Below, piece after piece: positions 13,632-22,146 of a stretch of 64,000 nt of DNA. Every line of letters begins with the position of its first letter. Position 1 is the first letter of the stretch. Below the pieces are notes generated by a model that was not told where the DNA came from, did no database searches, and was given only the letters and a program-made list of their open reading frames with translations. The position numbers and the translations under genes were made by a program. The DNA is from Pseudoroseomonas cervicalis (GTDB lineage Bacteria; Pseudomonadota; Alphaproteobacteria; Acetobacterales; Acetobacteraceae), in NCBI RefSeq assembly GCF_030818485.1, contig NZ_JAUTAJ010000004.1, forward strand, positions 248,001 through 312,000, given 5' to 3'.

Positions 13632-14830
13632 GCGGCGGTCTCCGGCTCGGGCAAGGTGAGGATGCCGGCGGCGGCCAGCGCCGCCTGCTCCTCGGGCGGG
13701 ATGCCGATTTCTTCCAGCAGCCCGGCGGTGCCCTCGCCGACACGGGGCGGCTGGCGGCGCAGGGCCAGAGAGGAATTCTCGAAGTGCAAGGGGGTCATCG
13801 GCAGGGGTGCGGTCAGGCCGTCGCGCAGACGCGTCTCGCCCAGGATGCCGCTGGCCAGCAGATGCGGGTCGGTGAACAGGTCCTCGGGATGCGCAACGGG
13901 CGCGCAGGGGATGCGCACGGAGCGGCCGAGTTCCAGCACCTCGGCCACGCTCATACCAGCAAAAATACGCTCCAGCGCGGGCATGATGCGGTCGCGCCCG
14001 GCGACGCGCCCGGCATTGTCGGCCAGCGCCGGGTCAGCGGCGAGCGCCGTCAGCCCGAGATGCGCGGCCAGGCGCTGCCAGTGCTGGTCGCTGGTGACGC
14101 CGACGAAGACCTGGCCGTCGCGGGCGGCGAAGACGTCGTAGATCGCCCAGGTGATGCGGCGCGCCGTCATCGGCGGCACGCGCTCCCCGGCCATGGCGCC
14201 GGCGGCCATGTGCTGGCCGACCATGAAGGCCACGCTCTCGAACAGCGCCGATTGCACCTTCTGGCCCTGGCCGGTGGCCTCGCGCTGGCGCAGCGCCGCC
14301 AGGATGCCGACCACGCCGAACACCCCGCCCATGATGTCCACCACCGAGGTCCCGGCACGCAGCGGCCGCCCGGGCAGGCCGGTCATGTAGGCCAGGCCGC
14401 CCTGCATCTGCACCACCTCGTCCAGCGCCGGCAGATCCTCATAGGGGCCGGGGAGGAACCCCTTCAGCGCGCAATAGACCAGGCCGGGATTGATCGCCCG
14501 CAGCTGCTCCCAGCCCAGGCCGAGCCGCTCCATCGTGCCGGGGGCGTAGTTCTCGATCAGCACATCGGCGCCGGGGATCAGCTTCTCCAGCACCGCCTTG
14601 CCGCGCGGGTCCTTCAGGTCGAGCGCCAGGCTGGTCTTGTTGCGGTTGTAGGTGGCGAAGAAGCCGGTGCCGAAGCCGCCCAGGCGGCGCGTGCGGTCGC
14701 CCTCCGGCGGCTCGATGCGGATCACCTCGGCGCCGAGATCGGCCAGCACCACGCCGCAGGAGGGGCCCATCACCGTATGGCCGAAATCCAGCACGCGCAG
14801 GCCGGCGAGCGGCAGGGGGTTGGTTGACAC
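13628..14830 (-). CDS. CaiB/BaiF (class III) CoA-transferase
   Basis: A 400-residue class III CoA-transferase, which moves CoA between carboxylic acids. Family marks are LAGLRVLDFGHTVMGPSCG at the N-terminus, DLGAEVIRIEPPEGD, NRNKTSLALDLKD, the segment GTSVVDIMGG holding the conserved catalytic Asp, and a C-terminal domain with PCAPVAHPEDLFTDPHL. The start is a GTG at 14830 (VSTNPLPLAGLRV); no closer ATG fits. It is the first gene of a two-gene operon with the HMG-CoA-lyase-like gene and is divergent from an IclR regulator across 57 bp of palindromic DNA. Substrate unknown. Confidence 0.9.
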   Translation of the reverse strand: MSTNPLPLAGLRVLDFGHTVMGPSCGVVLADLGAEVIRIEPPEGDRTRRLGGFGTGFFATYNRNKTSLALDLKDPRGKAVLEKLIPGADVLIENYAPGTMERLGLGWEQLRAINPGLVYCALKGFLPGPYEDLPALDEVVQMQGGLAYMTGLPGRPLRAGTSVVDIMGGVFGVVGILAALRQREATGQGQKVQSALFESVAFMVGQHMAAGAMAGERVPPMTARRITWAIYDVFAARDGQVFVGVTSDQHWQRLAAHLGLTALAADPALADNAGRVAGRDRIMPALERIFAGMSVAEVLELGRSVRIPCAPVAHPEDLFTDPHLLASGILGETRLRDGLTAPLPMTPLHFENSSLALRRQPPRVGEGTAGLLEEIGIPPEEQAALAAAGILTLPEPETAA

Positions 14831-14842
14831 GGCACCGTTCCG

Positions 14843-14873
14843 TCTGACAGAATTTCTTTTCGTCAGACAGAAT
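14843..14873. promoter_or_regulatory. Probable IclR operator in divergent promoter
   Basis: In the 57-bp gap between the CoA-transferase and iclR-type starts, TCTGAC (14843-14848) and GTCAGA (14862-14867) form an inverted repeat. GACAGAAT is repeated directly at 14846-14853 and 14866-14873, exactly 20 bp apart. The site is AT-richer than its surroundings. That IclR binds here and controls both directions is inferred from position. Confidence 0.65.
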
Positions 14874-14887
14874 GGAGGAGCGCGCCC

Positions 14888-15541
14888 ATGGCCGTCAAGC
14901 CGCCCGCGCCGGAGCAGGGTGTCGGCGCGGTGGACCGGGCGCTGTCCATCCTCTTCGCCTTCCGGGCGGGGGAGGGGGCGCTGAGCCTGGCCGAGCTGTC
15001 GCGCCGCACCGGCCTGTACAAGAGCACGCTGCTGCGGCTGATGGCCTCGCTGGAGCGGGCGGGAATGCTGCTGCGCGAGGGCGGCGCGCCGGAATGGCGG
15101 CTGGGGCCGGCGCTGGTCGGGCTCGGCCTGCGCGCCGCGGCGCCCGAGGCGATGCTGGAGGCGGCCCTGCCGCCCCTGCTGCGGCGGCTGGCCGAGGAGA
15201 CCGGGGAGAGCGCCAGCTTCTACATCCGCCAGGGGGAGATGCGGCTCTGCCGCTTCCGGATCGAGGGGCGGCACGCGGTGCGCGACCACCTGCCGCCCGG
15301 CAGCCTGCTGCCCCTGGACCGGGGTGCCGCGGGCCATGTGCTGCGCGGCGCGGCGCTCACCGTCTCGATCGGGGAGCGCGACCCGGAGCTGGCGGCGGTG
15401 GCGGCGCCGCTGCGCGGGCGGGATGGCGCGCTGCTGGGGGCGCTGTGCCTGTCCGGCACCGCCACGCGCTTCGCCGAGCCGGGGCGGCTGGAGGCGCTGA
15501 AGGCGGCGGTGGCCCGCGCGGCGTCCGCCGCGCTTCCCTGA
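14888..15541 (+). CDS. IclR family transcriptional regulator
   Basis: A 217-residue regulator. The N-terminal winged helix-turn-helix (residues about 12-75) has AVDRALSILFAF and LAELSRRTGLYKSTLLRLMA. The C-terminal effector domain has the SASFYIRQGEMRLCRFRIEG and LDRGAAGHVL strands typical of IclR. It is shorter than the usual 250 residues, with a compact C-terminus. It probably controls the divergent CoA-transferase/lyase pair, sensing a related carboxylic acid. The ATG at 14888 has GGAGGAG about 9 bp upstream. Confidence 0.9.
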   Translation: MAVKPPAPEQGVGAVDRALSILFAFRAGEGALSLAELSRRTGLYKSTLLRLMASLERAGMLLREGGAPEWRLGPALVGLGLRAAAPEAMLEAALPPLLRRLAEETGESASFYIRQGEMRLCRFRIEGRHAVRDHLPPGSLLPLDRGAAGHVLRGAALTVSIGERDPELAAVAAPLRGRDGALLGALCLSGTATRFAEPGRLEALKAAVARAASAALP

Positions 15542-15583
15542 GCATGGCGGCGGCGGCCCTGCTGCCCTGAGCCACCCTTGCGG

Positions 15584-15603
15584 TGTAAAGCGATCGTTTT
15601 ACA
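15584..15603. promoter_or_regulatory. TetR-type operator palindrome
   Basis: The 20-bp near-perfect palindrome TGTAAAGCGATCGTTTTACA (one mismatched pair) ends 8 bp before the start of the TetR gene. Size, symmetry and position fit an autoregulatory TetR operator overlapping the promoter. Binding is inferred. Confidence 0.75.
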
Positions 15604-15611
15604 TAAGCTGC

Positions 15612-16160
15612 ATGGAGAAGCGCGCGGAGATCCTGGCGACCGCCGAGGCGGTGTTCGATGGCGGCGGCTTCCGCGGCACCGGCATCGATGCGGTGCTGGC
15701 GCCCGCCGGCGTCTCCACCCGGACGCTCTACAAGCATTTCGGCGCGCGCGACGCGCTGGTGCTGGCGGTGCTGGAGGCGCGGCATCGCCGCTTCCTGGCC
15801 TGGCTGGAGGATTCCTCCAAGGACGCCGATCCCGTCGCCGCGCTGTTCGACACGCTGCGCGACTGGCTGGCCGAGCGCGGCGCGCGGGGTTGCCTGCTGC
15901 TGCGGGCCCGCGCCGAATATGCCGGCGCCAATCCCGAGATTGTCTCCGCCGTTCGCCGCCAGAAGGCGGAGTTTCGCGCGATCATCGCCGACCGCGTGGC
16001 GGCGGCGCTGGGCCGCCGCGAGGACACGCTGGCCACCCAGATCTGGCTGCTGTTCGAGGGCGCGACGGCCGCCGCCAGCGTCGCCGACCTCACCGTGCTG
16101 GAGGCGGCGAAACAGGCCGCCGCCGCGCTGCTGCGCGCCGCGGGCCCGGCCGGGGCGTGA
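15612..16160 (+). CDS. TetR/AcrR family transcriptional regulator
   Basis: A 182-residue repressor. The N-terminal helix-turn-helix domain runs from EILATAEAVFDGGGFRGTGI to GVSTRTLYKHFGARDALV. It is followed by a helical ligand domain with DTLRDWLAERGARGCLLLRA. It is very likely the local repressor of the MFS gene that overlaps its stop codon by 3 bp (GTGA), so both would be released from the palindrome upstream when a ligand binds. The ATG at 15612 sits just after the operator; the 5' leader is very short. Confidence 0.92.
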   Translation: MEKRAEILATAEAVFDGGGFRGTGIDAVLAPAGVSTRTLYKHFGARDALVLAVLEARHRRFLAWLEDSSKDADPVAALFDTLRDWLAERGARGCLLLRARAEYAGANPEIVSAVRRQKAEFRAIIADRVAAALGRREDTLATQIWLLFEGATAAASVADLTVLEAAKQAAAALLRAAGPAGA

Positions 16161-17290
16161 GGGGGCACACCGCGCTGATCGGCGCCGGCTTCGCGCTGAC
16201 CGCCCTGGCCTATGGGCTGGCGCGTTTCGCCTATGGCCTGCTGCTGCCGCAGATCCGCCTCGAACTGGACCTCAGCGCCAGCGCCGCCGGCTGGATCGGC
16301 GGCGGCGCCTTCGCCGCCTATGGCCTCGGCATCGTCTATGCCGCGCTGGCCGGTGCCCGGCACGGGCCGCGAATCCTGGCGGTGCTGGCCGGGCTGGCGG
16401 CGGTGGCGGGCATGGCGCTGGTGGCCATCGCCCACAGCGCCCCCATGCTGGGCGCGGCGATCGCGCTGGCGGGCCTCAGCACCGGCCTGGCCTCGCCGCC
16501 TTTGGCCGCGGCCGTCGGGCGGCGTGTCGCGGCGCCGCTTCGGCCGCGCGCCAATGGGCTGATCAATGCCGGCACGGCGGCGGGCATCATCCTCTCCGGC
16601 CTCGCCGCACTCGGGTTTTCCCAGTCCTGGCGCGGGCTCTATGCGGGCTTCGCGCTGCTCGGCCTCGGTGTCACCGCCTGGCTGTGGGTCGCCCTGCCGG
16701 GGCGGGAGGAGACAGCGGCATCGCGCACCACTTTGTCCTGGCGGGCGCTGGCGGTGCCGGGGCTCAGCGGCCTTTGCGCGGCGGCGCTGCTGATGGGCGC
16801 CTCCAGCACCGCCATCTGGACCTTCGGCGCCGATCTGCTGCGCCGCCAGCCGGGCTTCGCGGGCGCCGGCATCCCGCTGGCCTGGATCACCCTCGGCCTG
16901 GGCGGGCTGGCGGGGGCGGCGACCGGATCGCTGGTGGGGCGTTTCGGGCTGGGCCGGGTGCATCGCGCGGCGCTGCTGGGGCTGGCGCTGGCCTATCTGC
17001 TGATGGCGGCGCTGGCCGCGCTGCCGGCGCTGGGTTTCGCGGCCATGGCGCTGTTCGGCGTGGCCTACATCGTCTCCAGCGGCGCGCTGCTGATCCGCGG
17101 CACGGCGCTGCTGGGCGAGCGGCCGGAGCTCGGCCTCGGCCTGCCCTTCCTGGCCATCGCCAGCGGGCAGATGCTCGGCGCGCCGCTCTTCGGCATGGCG
17201 CTGGAAGGGGCGGGCGCGGCGGTGGCGCTGTCGCTCTGCGCCGTTCTGGCCGGGTTGGCGATGGTCTGCGGGCTGGAGGAGCGCGCCTAG
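16157..17290 (+). CDS. MFS transporter, YbfB/YjiJ-like
   Basis: A 377-residue major facilitator permease with about 12 hydrophobic segments. The first reads ALTALAYGLARFAYGLLLP and is followed by LDLSASAAGWIGGGAFAAYG, as in the YbfB/YjiJ branch. A loop with RRVAAPLRPRANGLINAGTA follows helix 4. The start is GTG at 16157, overlapping the tetR stop (GTGA), so translation is coupled. Cotranscription with a TetR repressor suggests efflux of a toxic or signalling compound, but the substrate cannot be told. The 3' end overlaps the convergent permease gene by 4 bp. Confidence 0.85.
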   Translation: MRGHTALIGAGFALTALAYGLARFAYGLLLPQIRLELDLSASAAGWIGGGAFAAYGLGIVYAALAGARHGPRILAVLAGLAAVAGMALVAIAHSAPMLGAAIALAGLSTGLASPPLAAAVGRRVAAPLRPRANGLINAGTAAGIILSGLAALGFSQSWRGLYAGFALLGLGVTAWLWVALPGREETAASRTTLSWRALAVPGLSGLCAAALLMGASSTAIWTFGADLLRRQPGFAGAGIPLAWITLGLGGLAGAATGSLVGRFGLGRVHRAALLGLALAYLLMAALAALPALGFAAMALFGVAYIVSSGALLIRGTALLGERPELGLGLPFLAIASGQMLGAPLFGMALEGAGAAVALSLCAVLAGLAMVCGLEERA

Positions 17291-18108
17291 CGCTCCGCCA
17301 CCCCATCCGCCACCAGGGCGCAGCCGGCGACCGCGACCAGGATGGCCAGCCCCGGCCAGACCGCCGCCAGCGGGGCGGCGAAGACCGCCTCCTGCGCATT
17401 GGCCAGCATGTTGCCCCAGGAGGGGGCGGGCGGCTGGATGCCGAGGCCGAGGAAGCTCAGCACGCTCTCCGCCAGGATGGCGCCGGCGACCGAGAGCGCG
17501 CAGGCGATGGCGACCGGCGCGCGCAGCCCGGGCAGCACATGGCGCCAGAGCAGCCGCGCCTCCGACACGCCGAGCGCCCGCGCGGCGCGGACATAATCCT
17601 GCGCCAGGATCGACAGCGCCGCGGCGCGCGCCAGGCGTGCGACGCCGACCCAGCCGAACAGCACCAGGATGGCGATGATGCGCAGCATGTCGGTGGCGGC
17701 GTCACCGCGCGGCAGGCCGAGCCTGGCCGGGTCCACCGCCGCCAGCAGCACCAGGATGGGCAGGGCGGGCAGGGCCAGCAGCCCATCGGCCAGGCGCATC
17801 AGCACCGCATCCACCCAGCCGCCGCGCCAGGCCGCCAGCAGCCCGATGGCGGTGCCGAGCAGCGCCGCCGCCAGCGCCGCCGCCAGCCCGACGCCGAGCG
17901 AGATGCGCGCCCCATAGGCCAGCCGCAGCAGCAGGTCGCGCCCCAGCTCATCGGCGCCCAGCGGATAGTCCGGGCCGGGCGGGGCGTAGCGGGCGAAAAG
18001 GTCGGGGGCGAAGGCATCGCGCCCCAGCCATTGCGCCAGCCAGGGTGCCGCCAGCGCCGCCAGCGCCAGCACAGCGAGCAGGAAGAGGCCGAGCCGCAGC
18101 CTGGTCAT
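17287..18108 (-). CDS. Peptide/nickel-type ABC transporter permease (DppC-like)
   Basis: A 273-residue inner-membrane permease. An N-terminal helix is followed by a periplasmic part with PLGADELGRDLLLRLAYGAR, the hallmark of DppC/OppC proteins. The core permease domain has the EAA-type cytoplasmic loop DYVRAARALGVSEARLLWRH, and SVLSFLGLGIQPPAPSWGNM lies near the end. It is the third gene of an SBP-permease-permease operon, overlapping the upstream permease by 4 bp (ATGA). No ATPase genes follow, so this importer must borrow ATPases encoded elsewhere. Confidence 0.88.
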   Translation of the reverse strand: MTRLRLGLFLLAVLALAALAAPWLAQWLGRDAFAPDLFARYAPPGPDYPLGADELGRDLLLRLAYGARISLGVGLAAALAAALLGTAIGLLAAWRGGWVDAVLMRLADGLLALPALPILVLLAAVDPARLGLPRGDAATDMLRIIAILVLFGWVGVARLARAAALSILAQDYVRAARALGVSEARLLWRHVLPGLRAPVAIACALSVAGAILAESVLSFLGLGIQPPAPSWGNMLANAQEAVFAAPLAAVWPGLAILVAVAGCALVADGVAER

Positions 18109-19049
18109 CGCTCGCCGATCCGTGGATCGAGCCAGGCCTGGGCGATGTCGGCCGCCAGCGTCGCCAGCATGGTCACCAGCGCCACCAGCAGCAGCGCCAG
18201 CAGCGCCAGATTGTAGTCATTGCCCATCACCGCGTCGTAAAGCAGCTTGCCCATGCCGGGGCGGGCGAAGAGTGTCTCGGTCACCAGCGCGCCGGAGACC
18301 AGGGCGCCGGCATCCAGCGCCAGCAGGGTCAGCAGCGGCACGGCGGCATTCGGCAGGGCATGGCGCCACAGCACGCGCCCCTCGCCATTGCCGCGGGCGC
18401 GGGCGGCGGTGATGTGCGGCCGGGCCAGCTCCGCCTTCAGCGCCGCCGCGGCATGGCGGGCATAGGCGGCGAGCTGGCCGAAGGCGATGGTGGCCACCGG
18501 CAGCAGCAGGAAGCGCCAGGCCGGCTGGCCCTCGCCCGGCAAACCGCCGGCCGGCAGCCAGCCCAGCGTGACGGCGAACAGGATGATCAGCAGGATGCCG
18601 AGCCAGAAGGAGGGCATGGCCTGGCCGAGCAGCGCCACCGCCTGCACCAGCGGCGCGGCGCGGGGCTTCAGCGCCGCCAGCCCGCCCAGCGCCACGCCCA
18701 GCACCGCCGCCAGCGCCACCGCGCTGCCGACCAGCGCCAGGGTGGAGAGCAGCGCCGGCCAGAGCACGGCGCCGACCGGCTGGGCGAAGAGGCGGGAATA
18801 GCCGAACTCGCCCCGCAGCACGCCGCCGCCCCAGGCCAGGTAGCGGGCCAGCAGCGGCTGGTCGAGCCCGTGCAGCGCGCGCAGTCGCGCCACATCCTCC
18901 CCCGTCAGGCGGGGGTCGGAGATGATGGCGAGCGACACCGGATCCCCCGGCATCAGCCCGATGGCGAACCAGGCGGCCAGCGACAGCAGCAGCAGCGTCA
19001 CCGCGATCTGCGGCAGCCGCCAGGCGGCGAGCCTCAGCGCACCCGCCAT
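18105..19049 (-). CDS. Peptide/nickel-type ABC transporter permease (DppB-like)
   Basis: A 314-residue permease with six predicted membrane helices. The N-terminal part (MPGDPVSLAIISDPRLTG, LHGLDQPLLARYLAW, LRGEFGYSRLF) is typical of DppB/OppB. The cytoplasmic EAA-type loop is HITAARARGNGEGRVLWRHA, and ETLFARPGMGKLLYDAV lies near the C-terminus. The ATG at 19049 lies inside the 3' end of the substrate-binding gene (16-bp overlap), consistent with coupled translation. Confidence 0.88.
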   Translation of the reverse strand: MAGALRLAAWRLPQIAVTLLLLSLAAWFAIGLMPGDPVSLAIISDPRLTGEDVARLRALHGLDQPLLARYLAWGGGVLRGEFGYSRLFAQPVGAVLWPALLSTLALVGSAVALAAVLGVALGGLAALKPRAAPLVQAVALLGQAMPSFWLGILLIILFAVTLGWLPAGGLPGEGQPAWRFLLLPVATIAFGQLAAYARHAAAALKAELARPHITAARARGNGEGRVLWRHALPNAAVPLLTLLALDAGALVSGALVTETLFARPGMGKLLYDAVMGNDYNLALLALLLVALVTMLATLAADIAQAWLDPRIGER

Positions 19050-20716
19050 TCCGCCACCCAGAGCGAGGAATAGTTCTGGTGCCCGGTCGGCCGCACCCCC
19101 TCCAGCCAGCGCGGCCAGACATGCGCATCCGCGCGGTGCCAGAGCGGCAGGGCCGGCAAATCGGTGGCGATGCGGCGCTGCAGCTCGGACCAGAGCGGGC
19201 GGCGTTTCTCCGGGTCCAGCTCCAGCGGGATCGCCTCGATCAGCCGGTCGACCTCGGCATCGCGGTAGCCGGTGTAGTTCTGGCCGGAGAAATTGCGCTC
19301 GGGCCGCGGGATCTCGTCCGAGTGGAAGGTGGTGCGCGGCACATTCTCGGGGCTGCTGATCCAGGCGAACATCGCCATGCCCTCGAAGCGGCGGCGGCTG
19401 ACCGTCTCGCTGAAGAAGATGCGCGGCGGCTCGTTGCGGATGCGCGTCTCGACGCCGATGGCGCGCCACATGCCGGCCAGGATCTGCTGCACCTGCTCAC
19501 GCGCGCGGTTGCCGGCGGTGGTCATCAGCTCCAGCGCCAGGCGCTGGCCGGCGGCGTTGCGGCGGATGCCGTCAGGGCCGGGGCGCCAGCCGGCTTCCTC
19601 CAGCAGGGCGGCGGCGCGGGCCGGGTCGAAGGGATAGGCCGGGATGTCGGGGTCATACATGGCGTCGCGGGGATGCACGCCGCTCGCCGCCACCTCCTGC
19701 TTTCCGTCATAGAGCCGGGCCACGATCTGCGCCCGGTCGGCGCCCAGCAGCAGCGCCTGGCGCACCCGGCGATCGGCCAGGATCGGGTTGTCGAGGTTGA
19801 GGTCGATATGCTCGTAGGTCAGGCCGGGGGTGAAGGCGAAGCGGAAGCGATCCCCGGTGCGGCGCTGCAGCGCCACCGCCTGTTCCAGCGGCAGGCCGAG
19901 CTCGCCCGCCACCATGTCGAGCTGCCCGGCCAGCAGCTGCGCCTCCAGCGCCGCGGTGTTCTCCACCGTGCGGATGGCGATGCGCTGGAAGGCGGGGGCG
20001 GGGCCGGACCAATGCGCGTTGCGCTCCAGCGTCACGCCGGCGCCGGGCTGCACGGCGGTGACGCGGTAGGGGCCGTTCCACAGCGCCGGGTTGGTGGTGT
20101 CGGTGTCATAGGCGGTGCGGCTGCGGTAGTTGCGGCGGTCCGCCTCCCAGATCGGCCGCTCGATCCGCGCCGGCAGCGGCTGGAAATCGCCCAGCGCGGC
20201 GAACTGGTAGGTCACCTTGTCCAGCCGCAGCGTCACGGTGCGCGGGTCCACCACGATCAGCTCATAGGCGGAGCGGTAGAATTCGGCAGGGCCGAAGCCG
20301 GTCTCGAAGGCGCGGCCGGCCTCCCAGGCGAAGCGCAGATCCTCGGCCGAGACGGGGGTGCCATCGGCCCAGCGCTCGCCCTCGCGCAGGCGGTAGGTCA
20401 GGCGCAGGCCGGGCTTGCCGTCGGGCGTCGTCTCCAGCACCGCATCGCCATTCTCCAGCGTCGGCAGCCGCTCGCAGGAGAGGCAGGTGAGCTGCCACTC
20501 CGCGTCATAGGCGGTCATCGGGCGGCGCGCGAAGCCCAGAATGTAGGACTTCGCCGCCATGCTCTCGATATTCGGGTGGAAGGTCGAGGGGTACTGGTTG
20601 ATGCCGATGCTCAAGCTCTCCCGCGCCGCCGGCGGCAGCGGCGCCTGGGCCAGGGCAAGGCCGGGCGCGGCGCTCGCCAGCAAGGCGAGGAGGTGGCGGC
20701 GTGCGGCAGGACCCAT
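19034..20716 (-). CDS. ABC transporter substrate-binding protein, family 5
   Basis: A 560-residue periplasmic binding protein for peptides or similar solutes. A signal peptide (MGPAARRHLLALLASAAPGLALAQA) is followed by the SBP_bac_5 fold: SLSIGINQYPSTFHPNIES near the start, YRLREGERWADGTPVSAEDL and RIAIRTVENTAALEAQLLAG in the middle. It is the first gene of the operon with the two permeases. The ATG at 20716 is chosen because it sits right before the signal peptide. The ligand is unknown; family 5 covers peptides, nickel chelates and sugars. Confidence 0.9.
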   Translation of the reverse strand: MGPAARRHLLALLASAAPGLALAQAPLPPAARESLSIGINQYPSTFHPNIESMAAKSYILGFARRPMTAYDAEWQLTCLSCERLPTLENGDAVLETTPDGKPGLRLTYRLREGERWADGTPVSAEDLRFAWEAGRAFETGFGPAEFYRSAYELIVVDPRTVTLRLDKVTYQFAALGDFQPLPARIERPIWEADRRNYRSRTAYDTDTTNPALWNGPYRVTAVQPGAGVTLERNAHWSGPAPAFQRIAIRTVENTAALEAQLLAGQLDMVAGELGLPLEQAVALQRRTGDRFRFAFTPGLTYEHIDLNLDNPILADRRVRQALLLGADRAQIVARLYDGKQEVAASGVHPRDAMYDPDIPAYPFDPARAAALLEEAGWRPGPDGIRRNAAGQRLALELMTTAGNRAREQVQQILAGMWRAIGVETRIRNEPPRIFFSETVSRRRFEGMAMFAWISSPENVPRTTFHSDEIPRPERNFSGQNYTGYRDAEVDRLIEAIPLELDPEKRRPLWSELQRRIATDLPALPLWHRADAHVWPRWLEGVRPTGHQNYSSLWVAEWRVR

Positions 20717-20849
20717 GCGGTGTTCGCCCTCTACTGGCTGCGTGCGGCAACCCGCGCGCGGCGTCGCGGGTTGGAGCGTGACCCGCGCCGCGCGCGCGAA
20801 CCACCCTCCAGGCGATAGCGAAACCGCCGCCGCAACGCCAACAGGAACC

Positions 20850-21263
20850 ATGACACCATCGCTTCATCGCCGGCTGCTGCGCGCCGCCGTGGCCCTGGCG
20901 GCGCTGGTGCCGGTCTCGGCCGGGCTGGTGGGCGTGATGCTGGGGCCGGCCATGCTGCCCGGCGCCGCGCTGGGGCTTGAGGCCGCCGGCGCCCCGGCCG
21001 ACAGCCATTACCGCTACCTCTCCGGCCTGCTGCTGGGCATCGGCCTGGCCTTCTGGTGGATGCTGCCCGCCATCGAGCGGCAGGGAAAACGCTTCCGCCT
21101 GCTGGGCTTCGTCGTGGTGGTGGGGGGTGTGGGGCGGCTGATCGGCCTCGGCGTGCAGGGCGATCCGGGGCTGGCCGGCTGGCTGGCGCTGGCCATGGAG
21201 CTTGGCGTCACGCCGCTGCTCTGCCTGTGGCAATGGCATGTGGAGCGGGTGAGCGCGGCCTGA
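20850..21263 (+). CDS. DUF4345 membrane protein
   Basis: A 137-residue protein with four hydrophobic segments: VALAALVPVSAGLVGVMLGP, YLSGLLLGIGLAFWWMLP, LLGFVVVVGGVGRLIGLG and a final one. The pattern 'DSHYRYLSGLLLGIGLAFW..P.IE' is that of DUF4345, small inner-membrane proteins of unknown function. It is divergent from the substrate-binding gene; the two starts are 134 bp apart. Confidence 0.8.
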   Translation: MTPSLHRRLLRAAVALAALVPVSAGLVGVMLGPAMLPGAALGLEAAGAPADSHYRYLSGLLLGIGLAFWWMLPAIERQGKRFRLLGFVVVVGGVGRLIGLGVQGDPGLAGWLALAMELGVTPLLCLWQWHVERVSAA

Positions 21264-21384
21264 GCCGCGCCCAAGGTCCTCAGGCTGCCAGGGCAGGAAG
21301 GGGCGCCCCGCACCCCCGTTCCACCCTCGGGCAGCGCCCGTGGAGAGGCCCGCCTCCCCACCAGACGGCGGCAGCCTGACAAAA

Positions 21385-22095
21385 TTAAGAGGCGGTGATC
21401 TCTTCGGGGGAGCCGATGCCGCCATGCGCCTTGGACCAGCCCGTCGGGTCCTCCAGGAACTTGCGGACCTCCTTCAGCGCGTGCTCGGAGAAATAGGGCC
21501 GCTCGCGGCAGACCTCGAGCACATCCCACCAGGTGCAGAGATGCAGCAGGTTCAGGTTGATCTCCTTCAGCCGCTCCTGCCCGCCGGGGAAGACGCCGTA
21601 GAAGAACACCACGAAGGTGTGGTCGCAGATCGCGCCGGCATCGCGCAGCGCCTGGGCGAAGCGGATCTTGGAGGCGCCGTCGGTCGTCAGATCCTCGACC
21701 AGCAGGGTGCGCTTGCCCTCGGGCACGTCGCCCTCGATCTGCGCGTTGCGGCCGAAGCCCTTGGGCTTCTTCCGTACATAGGACATCGGCGCCATCATGC
21801 GGTCGGCGATCCAGGCGGCGTAGGGAATGCCGGCGGTCTCGCCACCGGTCACGGCCTCGATCGTCTCATAGCCGATATGCCGGCCGATCTTCTCCACCGC
21901 CAGGTCGCAGATGCGGTTGCGGGCGCGCGGGAAGGAGATGATCTTGCGGCAGTCGATATAGACCGGGCTCTTCCAGCCGCTGGTGAAGGTGTAGGGCTCT
22001 TCCGGGCGGAAGTTGACCGCCTTGATCTCCAGCAGGATGCGGGCGGTGGTCAGGGCCGCGTCGCGGTCCCAGTCGGAGGCATGGGTCGAAGGCAT
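21385..22095 (-). CDS. pyrE: Orotate phosphoribosyltransferase
   Basis: The enzyme joins orotate and PRPP to make orotidine 5'-phosphate in pyrimidine synthesis. The 236-residue protein has the type I PRTase fold. [16 protein letters not shown] forms the orotate side, [18 protein letters not shown] follows, and the PRPP loop reads [13 protein letters not shown]. This loop differs from the common VEDVxTTG form but is the one usual in many alphaproteobacteria. The extra C-terminal segment after residue 200 also fits that branch. The start is ATG at 22095, with AAGGAGA about 8 bp upstream. No other pyr genes are in the window. Confidence 0.93.
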   Translation of the reverse strand: MPSTHASDWDRDAALTTARILLEIKAVNFRPEEPYTFTSGWKSPVYIDCRKIISFPRARNRICDLAVEKIGRHIGYETIEAVTGGETAGIPYAAWIADRMMAPMSYVRKKPKGFGRNAQIEGDVPEGKRTLLVEDLTTDGASKIRFAQALRDAGAICDHTFVVFFYGVFPGGQERLKEINLNLLHLCTWWDVLEVCRERPYFSEHALKEVRKFLEDPTGWSKAHGGIGSPEEITAS

Positions 22096-22146
22096 GGCGG
22101 GGTCTCCTTTGGGGGCGGTTGGTAACGCCCTGGGCGTGGCGCGTCC

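Noticed and set aside
10501..13743. A 1080-residue open frame on the minus strand across the chemoreceptor and lyase region
   Set aside because: It is an antisense shadow. Its product is Arg/Gly/Pro-rich low-complexity sequence, while real family motifs occur in the opposite strand or another frame.
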